Source: Capra hircus (taxonomy: Eukaryota; Chordata; Mammalia; Artiodactyla; Bovidae). Taken from it: 64,000 nt of DNA. Under the pieces are notes generated by a model. The model saw nothing but the letters and a program-made list of their open reading frames with translations. It made no database searches and was not told where the DNA came from. The position numbers and the translations under genes are program-made. The stretch covers positions 56,873,362 through 56,937,361 of the forward strand of contig NC_030826.1 of the NCBI RefSeq assembly GCF_001704415.2, read 5' to 3'. Shown in pieces: positions 58,054 through 64,000 of this stretch; the first letter of the stretch is position 1; each line of letters starts with the position of its first letter.

Positions 58054-58095
58054 ATGCCGGCTGCAAAGTTAGAGAGAAGAAAACTTCAGCCCTAG
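58054..58095 (+). other. Short upstream ORF (13 codons), only if transcription starts far upstream
   Basis: An ATG opens a 13-codon frame ending in TAG at 58,093-58,095. As with the ORF at 57,887, it matters only for transcripts starting upstream of the GC boxes. Its context (cagATGc) is weak at +4. Confidence 0.2.
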
Positions 58096-58250
58096 GGAGG
58101 TTCGGACCGCTACGCTCACCGCGCCCCCCGAACCCCGCGCCCCTGAAAGAAGCCCAGCAGCCGCGTCCACCGCCGCGCTCGCCTCCCGCCCGGCCCCGGG
58201 GGCCCGGCGCCCGGATCGGCGGTGACTGCGTCCGCGCCGAGCACCCAACC

Positions 58251-58279
58251 AGGGGGCGGGGAGGGGGCGGGGGGCGGGC
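58251..58279 (+). promoter_or_regulatory. SDK2: Cluster of GC boxes (Sp1-type) in the core promoter
   Basis: Three GGGGCGG-type GC boxes lie almost end to end about 355-380 bases upstream of the start codon. In TATA-less CpG-island promoters such clusters usually sit 40-100 bp upstream of the main start sites. I therefore infer transcription starts near 58,310-58,450, giving a 5' UTR of roughly 180-320 nt. The start site itself cannot be read from sequence. Confidence 0.5.
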
Positions 58280-58587
58280 AACGTGGCCACCGGAGGAAGT
58301 TTCCCGAAGTTGTCGGTTTATTCCGGAGACCAGCCCGCGACCCGGCCGGATCGCCGAGGCGGCCCTGCGCGGGAGAAGTCGGAGTTGGGGCGCTCAGGGG
58401 GTAGGCGCCCCGAGACCGAGAGCGGCCTCTCCTCCGTCTCCTTGCTCGCCCCTCGCCTTCCCGGCGCGCCACCGGGGATCGGACTTGGACTGAAGAAGAG
58501 GAGGAACGGTCGGGGTCGCCAGCAACGCCCCTCCCGGGTGGGTACCGCTCCGGATTGGAGCCGCGGGGGACCGAACCCCACCAGGAT

Positions 58588-58594
58588 TATAAAA
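58588..58594 (+). promoter_or_regulatory. TATA-like heptamer close to the start codon
   Basis: A perfect TATAAAA lies 46 bases upstream of the SDK2 ATG, inside otherwise GC-rich sequence. A TATA box here would start transcription around 58,615-58,622 and leave a 5' UTR of fewer than 20 nt. It is more likely part of the 5' UTR, but it stands out in this GC-rich setting. Confidence 0.25.
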
Positions 58595-58633
58595 CAGTAC
58601 GGAAGAGACCCTCCGGAAACAAGGCTGGTCACC

Positions 58634-58697
58634 ATGTGGGGACTGCTCATCTGGACGCTGGTGGCCCTTTACCGGATCCGCGCGACCGGAGCCCAAG
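58634..58697 (+). CDS. SDK2: SDK2 coding exon 1 (signal peptide), partial gene
   Basis: This is the first coding exon of Sidekick-2, a single-pass neuronal adhesion protein of the immunoglobulin superfamily. The family is known for six Ig domains, thirteen fibronectin-III domains, one membrane span and a C-terminal PDZ-binding tail. It mediates homophilic synaptic recognition, notably in retinal layers. The ATG has a reasonable Kozak context (gtcaccATGt). It is followed by 20 more codons reading MWGLLIWTLVALYRIRATGA then Q: a hydrophobic core (residues 2-12), then a basic and small-residue stretch typical of a signal peptide. The exon ends AAG|GTATGG, a good donor, after the first base of codon 22 (phase 1). 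From memory, human SDK2 starts almost identically (about 5 differences in 21) and continues with Asp after Gln, which fits a G-first split codon. It lies in a CpG island. No other SDK2 exon is in the window. Identification rests on recall of a short peptide, plus the matching phase. Confidence 0.85.
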
Positions 58698-59944
58698 GTA
58701 TGGGGGGTCACCCCCACGTGGGGTGGGGAAGAGGGGGCGGGGGGCGGGAGCCCGCTGGCCTCACGACGGCCTCCGGGACCCGGGTCTTGGCCGGGGCAGA
58801 GCCCTCTCCCGGGAGTTTCAGGATCCGTTCCCCGAGTTTGGGAGCTCTTTTTCGGGGCATGGGGCGGTCTTGTTGAGACTTGTGGCTTCCGAATGAGAGA
58901 AGGTAGGGGTCCGTGTAAGGAGGCGTCGCCCGTGGAGGCTGAGAAGAGCCTTAGAGGAGTGGGTGGGGGTCGCTACCACCCACCCCGCCCGCTGCGAGCG
59001 CCCTCGGGCTGGCGTGGGAGGGGCGGCCCTTCCTTGGGGGGCTCAAAGCCCGGCGGCACCCAGCGGCTCAGGCGGCTCCTGGGCCCCGGCTCGGAGTCCT
59101 CGGGGACGGGCAAGGCCCCGCCGGGCACGCGCTGGCCACCCCAGGGCAAGAGAGGGAGGCTGCAGGGCGGTTGGAAAGAGCCGGAGCAGAGTGCGGGGTG
59201 CCGGCTTGGACGCCGCGGGAGGGCAGTTGGGGGCCTGCACGTCCCGGAGCCCGCACCCGGCTGCCTGGCCGGCCGCCGGGGCCGGGGGTGCTTCGGGGTG
59301 CGCGCCGGAGCCGAGGTCGGGAGCTCAGCCCGCGACCCACTGGGGGGCGGTGCCCTGGGCGGTCTGAGGCCGTCTCCCCTCCCGCTCTCTCCAGACACAC
59401 ACTCAGCATCCTGCCTCTGCCGCCCAGTTGTGTCTGCAGCCGCCGCTCTGACCTGTAGCTGCGGGGAGCGGCCTCCGGGTGGAGAGGGGCGGGCGGCTTT
59501 GGGGGTGGGGCTGTCAGGGCCGAGGAGGAGGCGTGATCCGCTCTGCCCCGCTCCGGAGGGCGGGTACCCAGACATCCCCGAGCCCTCCCGCAGGTCCCCG
59601 CGGGGGAGGGCGGCTGCGCCAGTGCCTCTTGCCTTTGGTGTTGGCGGATCCAGACCGCGGTGCCCGCGGTGTCCGAGCGGCGCCTGCTGGGGGCGGAGAG
59701 AGACGAAGCCTGGGCTGAGCTCAGGACTCCCTTCCCGGGCTTGGCCTTGCCTCGTCCAGGCTCGGGAGGGGATCTGGACCCGCCTCTGGGGGTACTGGGC
59801 GGGGAGGTGGCGGGGCTAGGGGGCTCCGGTCTGCGAAGGCTCCAGCCTCAAAAGGGCCTCACCCCATCTCTGGGGTCCCAGAACGGCAGGGAAGAAGGGA
59901 CCCCCATACCCCCAGCGTCAGGCGCTCCAGAGAGCTGAGATCAA

Positions 59945-60085
59945 AGAGATTAAAAATAATCAGCCCTCACTCACAGGGTTGAGGGGAGGATTTTACAGCG
60001 TAATTTATGTTAAAGCACTTAGAAATTTTGTAACGGGGCCCTGCAAATGTAAGGTAATAAAAGTTATTATTATTTTTACGATCAT
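59945..60085 (+). mobile_element. MIR SINE, 3' half
   Basis: Sense MIR 3' part: cactcacagggttgagggga, ttaaagcacttagaaatttt, then gtaataaaagttattattat. Confidence 0.75.
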
Positions 60086-60089
60086 CGTA

Positions 60090-60215
60090 AAATCTTCCAG
60101 CAGGCAGGGACTTCAGAGGTCATCTTGTTCTAGTAGCCATTTAACAGATGGCAAGACTGAGGTCTGGGACCTTAGGTGACTCGCCCCAAGCTACTGGGGG
60201 CAGGAGTCAGAACCC
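60090..60215 (-). mobile_element. MIR-like SINE
   Basis: Reversed MIR core: cagatggcaagactgaggtc, then ccttaggtgactcgccccaa. Confidence 0.65.
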
Positions 60216-61038
60216 AGACCAGGTGAGTTCTAAGCCCCTTTCCCCCTTCAGTGAGGGTCATCTGCAGCTGAGGTGGCCCCTAGGACAGGGTCCTTCTTCT
60301 GAGGGCCCGCGAGAGGATAGTGAGGCTGACAACAGGAACAGGTCAGTGTGCCCTAGGACACGTCCCAGCTCTGTTCTGAGATGCCGGTGGGGTTACTAGC
60401 TGAAAGCCAGCACACAGGGAGGACTCTGTCTGGATGTTCCAACTTAATTACTGCACAGACTCCAGTAACCCCATGGTGTCCCTGGGCAGCCGGCTCTCTA
60501 GTTCTTGTCCCACCCAGGACCCAGCTTGTCAGGAGTCCCCAGGGCCCCTGAAGCCTCTCCTTGCATGTCACCGAGTCGTTTCCACGTCCCACCTCCACAC
60601 GTGGCCCAGCCCCACCTAAGGCCAAGCGCCCTCGAATCTGCCCTGCTGAAAGCCAGGCCACCTTGTGTCCCGTGCTTCCGATGGGAGGGGCTGGCCCATC
60701 AGAAGCAGTTAAGGTCTCCGATTCACTCCCTCTCCCACTTCTCTTGTCGGCTGCCCGCCTGAGTGTGGCTGCCCAGGCCCCCGCCGCGCCATCCGTGCTC
60801 TCTGGCCCCCAGAGAGTGTTTCCAGCCTCCGTGGGGTCCCCTGATCCCATTGTCGCGTGGTAGCAGGCCATGCAGGGCATTGTGGGGAAGTCTGGTCTCG
60901 GCCCAGGCCTGGGGGCTGTGTTGCCTCGTGTGTCGGGTTAGGAGGGTCAGGCATGGAGCTCCAGGGTCGCTGCTTATCTGCTCTGGGGTTCGGAGTTTCT
61001 CCTTTGCCTCTCTTTGTGCTGTTAACCCTTTGTGGGTA
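60216..61038. other. Intron 1 unique sequence, no exon recognised
   Basis: GC-rich, with frames of 60-175 codons on both strands that resemble nothing known. No splice-bounded exon with an SDK2-like Ig domain is seen. Confidence 0.5.
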
Positions 61039-61127
61039 GTTGCCTGGAGAATTCCCATGGAAAGAGGAGCCTGGCGGGCTGCAGTCCATGGAGTTGCAGA
61101 GACTTGGACACGACTGAGCGACTAAGT
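61039..61127 (+). mobile_element. BovA SINE fragment
   Basis: Sense body fragment (gcctggagaattcccatgga ... ggacacgactgagcgactaa) lacking its 5' half. Confidence 0.88.
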
Positions 61128-61399
61128 ACATCAAAAGCCTCTGGCCCTGTCTGTCACTTTTGAGCCCATGAACCCTGTTCTTCAGTCGTGATATAGAGGG
61201 GAACCAAGCAGTCTTCCTCTCTGGGGACAAACCTCTCACTGGCCAGGGCCAGACCTCATCTCCACTGAGCCCTGTTGTTTCTTCAGGTCCTGGCAACGTT
61301 ACCTGTTTATACTGAAAGCTACCATTTGCCCATTTCCGCTGAAACTCAGTGTCACAAGGGTCCTGTGTATTTCCCAAACTAAGTGCAGTGATGTGTAAA

Positions 61400-61740
61400 A
61401 AGAGCTGAGTCCATAAGAGGGAACCAGGTATCCTGGGAGCGCCCAGCAAGAGCCTGGTACATAGAAGGCGCTTGTTGTCGTTGCTGTTTAGACCCTCAGT
61501 TGAGTCCGACTCTTTTGTGACCCCATGGACCGCGGCTGGCCAGGTTCCTCTGTCCACGGGATCCTCCAGGCAAGAATACTAGAGTAGGTTGCTATTTCTT
61601 CCTCCAGGAGATCTTCCTTTCCTGGGGATTGAACCCACATCGCCTGCATTAGAGATGGGTTCTTTACCACTGAGGCACCTGGGGAAAGCCCTAGAAGGTG
61701 CTTAATAAAGAGTGATTGTTATTGTTGTTATCATGATTGT
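61400..61740 (+). mobile_element. MIR SINE 3' end, interrupted by a Bov-tA
   Basis: The MIR end reads agagcctggtacatagaagg, is interrupted, then resumes gtgcttaataaagagtgatt gttattg. The Bov-tA fills the gap. Confidence 0.7.
61474..61691 (-). mobile_element. Bov-tA SINE nested in a MIR, with target-site duplication
   Basis: Reversed body (gtttagaccctcagttgagt, ccgcggctggccaggttcct) and tRNA head. Near-exact repeats TAGAAGGCGCTT (61,462-61,473) and TAGAAGGTGCTT (61,692-61,703) flank it. Confidence 0.94.
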
Positions 61741-61765
61741 TTTTACTCTAAGCCAAGGGACCACG

Positions 61766-61897
61766 TGGAGAAGGCAATGGCAACCCACTCCAGTGTTCTT
61801 GCCTGGAGAATCCCAGGGGCGGGGGAGCCTGGTGGGCTGCCGTCTGTGGGATTGCACAGAGTCGGACACGACTGAAGCGAATTAGCAGCAGTAGCAA
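61766..61897 (+). mobile_element. BovA monomer SINE with target-site duplication
   Basis: A near-consensus monomer (aaggcaatggcaacccactc ... gacacgactgaagcgaatta). The exact 12-bp repeat CAAGGGACCACG flanks it at 61,754-61,765 and 61,898-61,909. The high similarity to consensus suggests a young insertion. Confidence 0.96.
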
Positions 61898-61909
61898 CAA
61901 GGGACCACG

Positions 61910-63735
61910 AGGAGTGGGTTGCTGGCCACCCACCGAAAAGGCCTTGAATACCTTTCCCTTACCCAAGACCCTTCCTTGACTTCGCTCTGTGGCCACATCA
62001 CTGTGACTTAAAGCGCCCTCTGGCAGTGCTGGTCCGGCCTCCCAGGCTCTTGCATTGGAGGGTGGTTGCATCTTAAGCACCTGGCAAGATGTCTCACGTG
62101 CCTCGGAGACTTGACCACTGCTATTGGAACATCCCGGGGAGGCCCAGAGGCTGGAAGCTGCAGCCCAGCCAGCTGGCCCAGAAGGTTCACGGAGGGGAGT
62201 CTGAGCTGAGGGAGCCAAGCAGTGGAGGACCGGGAGGTCCAGCAGCCCTGGAGGCTCCTGGAGGCTCCTGGAGGCTCTGGAGGGAGAAAGTTTAGTGCTA
62301 GGAGGTAATCACAATGAAAGCCCAACAGCACTCACGGGAACAGGATGAAAGTTTAATTACATGGTGTGGCTAAGCTGTAATTATTAATTACTGACAGCAA
62401 AAAATAACTTATTGATCAGGGCTCCTTACTAATTACCACGAGGCCGAGTGGCATGCTTGCCTGGGGCTCAGCTGCCATGTGTCAGGAGGTCCACGTGATG
62501 GTGGGCCTGGTGGTGAGGGGGGGTGTTCCCCTCCTTCCCTTCTCCCAGGGCCAGAAAAGTGGCTCTCCGGCCCGCACAGACCTCGCCCTCTGTGCCCTCG
62601 GGCTTCGGCTGGGCAGTCCGGAACACTTCTGGCTGTGGTTCGAACAGCGACACAGTTTGGTGCTTTGCCTTGGCCCGAGAAGCCTCGCCCCCACCTGGGA
62701 TGGACAGACTCAGGACCCCCACCCAGAGAACTGAGTCGTGCTGGCAGCCTGATACCTGCCTCCGAAACGCTCCCTTTCATGCATTTGTACAGCAAATATT
62801 TATCGACCGCCTCTCCTTTATGTCCTCTGCTGGAAGGCCAAAGTAGGGGCCGGCAACCTTGTTCCATCAAGAAAGGGAGGCTGGGAAAGAGGCCAAGTCC
62901 TTTACAGCAGTTCTCTGTTTAAACAGTGCCTGAGGCTGACTTTAAAATAATGTGTTAAACTGCATATTGGTATGCATTCGATCTCGTACCGTGGAACACA
63001 GTTGGGCTGTAAGCTAAACAGTAATAGTGAACTTGTTCTTTGTCCTTGGGACTTACATGGATCAGTTCCTTTGACTTGAAACACAAAAAACCTTCCAGTG
63101 CTGACCCCACCCTGTCCACAAGCCTGGGGCAAGTGGCCATGTGATCTCTACTTGCATACCCCTGGCAACAGGGGGCTCACTACATCACAAAACAAGCTGG
63201 TTGTTAGACAGCTGTGCCTTGTGTTGGTGAGCCTTCCCGGGGCTGGTTTTCTAGCCCTTGCAGGGATCCTCTGATTGACTGGAACCACCCCCTTTCCTTC
63301 CCCTCCTCACCACTCCCTCTGACTCCGGGCCCCCTTAGGGAGTTGGAAAAGTGAGTTGGAACTGACACTGGGTGTTAGGGTGCTGCCTGTGGGATTTCCA
63401 CCCTGGCCCCGCCTGGAGCGTGTTGCCGCAGACGGCCCCGAGGCTGGGGGAATGAGTCATCATAAATCTGGGGCCTTGGGATGCCAATAGCAACAAGTGG
63501 GCCAGCGGCGGCCCCGCAGCCTGTAATGGAAAGGAAAATGAGCCTGGTTGCTGAGACATCCCAGCCTTTGCTCTGCCTCCCACCCACTTCTGTCCACTGG
63601 GGGCGGAAGGCGGGGCCAGTGAGCCAGGCTGGTGAGTGAGGCTGAGCAAGAGACCCCCAGGGCTGCTCAGGGTCCCGGGGCAAAGCGAGGCAGGGGCTGC
63701 CCAGCTTGTCTCATCCAGTTCCCTGAGCCAGGGGT
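61910..63735. other. Intron 1 repeat-free sequence with candidate enhancers
   Basis: No repeat or exon is recognised across 1.8 kb. Within it lie a TAATTA cluster (62,354-62,435) and a block near 63,440-63,560 with a consensus AP-1 site. Frames of up to 156 codons overlap on both strands without recognisable products. Confidence 0.4.
62300..62440. promoter_or_regulatory. Candidate intronic enhancer: four TAATTA homeodomain cores
   Basis: TAATTA occurs perfectly at 62,354-62,359, 62,378-62,383, 62,385-62,390 and 62,430-62,435. A TAATCA word lies at 62,306. TAATTA is the core site for many homeodomain factors. The AT-rich block sits in GC-rich flanks, 3.7 kb into intron 1 of a gene expressed in defined neurons. 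Regulatory function is inferred. Confidence 0.4.
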
Positions 63736-63940
63736 ACAGAGTTTCAAGAGTGCAGCGAAGCAGTTCAGTTACCCATATACGTGTATCTGTTCTTTTTCAA
63801 ATTCTTTTCCCGTTTAGGTTGTGACCTAATGTTGAGCAGAGTTCTCTGTGCCATATAGTAGGTCCTTTTTGGTTATCCTTTTTTTCGTTTGTTTTAAAGT
63901 CTTTCTTGAACTTGTTACAATATTGCTTCTGGGTTTTGGG
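63736..63940 (-). mobile_element. L1 LINE 3' end
   Basis: Reversed L1 3' sequence: gcagttcagttacccatata, cttttcccgtttaggttgtg, gagcagagttctctgtgcca, tagtaggtcctttttggtta. Confidence 0.9.
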
Positions 63941-63942
63941 GT

Positions 63943-64000
63943 TTTTTTTTTTTTTAATGTTCTGGTTTTTTGGCCATGAGGCATGTGGGATCTTAGTTCC
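63943..64000 (-). mobile_element. CHR-type SINE, cut by the window end
   Basis: The reversed tail of a tRNA-derived SINE (ttttttggccatgaggcatg, then tgggatcttagttcc) continues past the window. It lies beside the L1 end. Confidence 0.8.

Larger units (their letters stand above)
57236..59830. promoter_or_regulatory. SDK2: CpG island spanning the SDK2 promoter and exon 1
   Basis: GC content and CpG frequency rise sharply at about 57,236 and stay high until about 59,830, in a genome segment otherwise poor in CpG. The densest part (57,290-58,550) includes a (GCC)n run at 57,358-57,380 and many CGCG, GGCGCC and GCGCGC words. CpG islands of this size normally mark an unmethylated promoter, and here one encloses exon 1. 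Very long open frames on the minus strand in this block (up to 371 codons) are products of its base composition. Confidence 0.9.
58698..64000 (+). other. SDK2: SDK2 intron 1, 5' part (continues beyond window)
   Basis: The intron begins with GTATGG at 58,698. No plausible coding exon follows within the window. Its first 1.1 kb is still CpG island. Further in it holds MIR copies, a few Bov SINEs, a homeodomain-motif cluster near 62,350 and an L1 3' end at the window edge. Long first introns are typical of large neuronal adhesion genes and often carry enhancers. Confidence 0.8.

Noticed and set aside
56951..58066. 371-codon minus-strand open frame, with overlapping frames of 227-242 codons
   Set aside because: The CpG-rich DNA lacks stop codons in most frames. 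The product is low-complexity Arg/Ala/Pro/Gly without domains, and several overlapping frames are equally open. It is a composition artefact.
58893..59819. 308-codon + strand open frame in the first part of intron 1
   Set aside because: Same CpG-island artefact. It lies just after a strong donor site, and the translation is Gly/Arg/Pro-rich without any Ig-like pattern.
1..64000. Search for a novel defence, mobile or biosynthetic gene system
   Set aside because: The DNA is vertebrate intergenic and intronic sequence filled with decayed retrotransposons. No clustered intact genes of any such system are present.

Overview
This window is ruminant (Bovidae-like) nuclear DNA. The diagnostic evidence is about 45 copies of ruminant-specific SINEs (Bov-tA, Bov-A2 and CHR/ART2-type tRNA-derived elements) plus several 3' ends of the BovB LINE. 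They sit among older mammalian repeats (MIR, L1M, hAT-Charlie) and many (CA)n tracts. No bacterial, organellar or intact viral genes are visible. The sequence alone cannot separate cattle, sheep, goat or related species.

The only protein-coding gene I can support starts near the right-hand end. A strong CpG island (about 57,236-59,830) contains a coding first exon at 58,634-58,697 on the + strand. Its 21 complete codons encode a signal peptide, and it ends at a good splice donor in phase 1. The peptide closely matches my recollection of the N-terminus of Sidekick-2 (SDK2), a very large neuronal Ig/fibronectin-III adhesion protein. The rest of the window to 64,000 is then the start of SDK2 intron 1. 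All remaining exons lie beyond the window.

Positions 1-57,235 read as a gene-poor 5' intergenic region. Layout: 1-8,200 has SINEs and one solo endogenous-retrovirus LTR (about 3,571-3,912). 8,200-10,700 has BovB and L1 fragments. 13,800-20,300 has microsatellites and a 290-bp polypurine tract. 20,300-26,800 is mostly unique and partly GC-rich. 26,850-27,540 is an L1 3' end. 30,900-34,240 is an antisense old L1 split by SINEs. 37,290-40,300 is a sense old L1 split by SINEs. 42,940-51,650 is densely packed with SINEs, and 53,040-54,350 holds nested repeats. The last 2.9 kb before the CpG island is unique sequence. I found no convincing second gene, RNA gene or new biological system.

The most interesting unexplained pieces are compact, repeat-free motif clusters that look like candidate enhancers: four TAATTA homeodomain cores in 82 bp inside SDK2 intron 1 (62,354-62,435), two perfect POU octamers exactly 10 bp apart (23,055-23,072), a 14-bp POU-type palindrome (34,495-34,508) and a double TAATTA block (26,663-26,676). 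These are inferences from motif content. Cross-species alignment and chromatin data would decide them. Repeat-family names come from memory of consensus sequences, so boundaries are generally good to within 5-15 bp unless target-site duplications are given.
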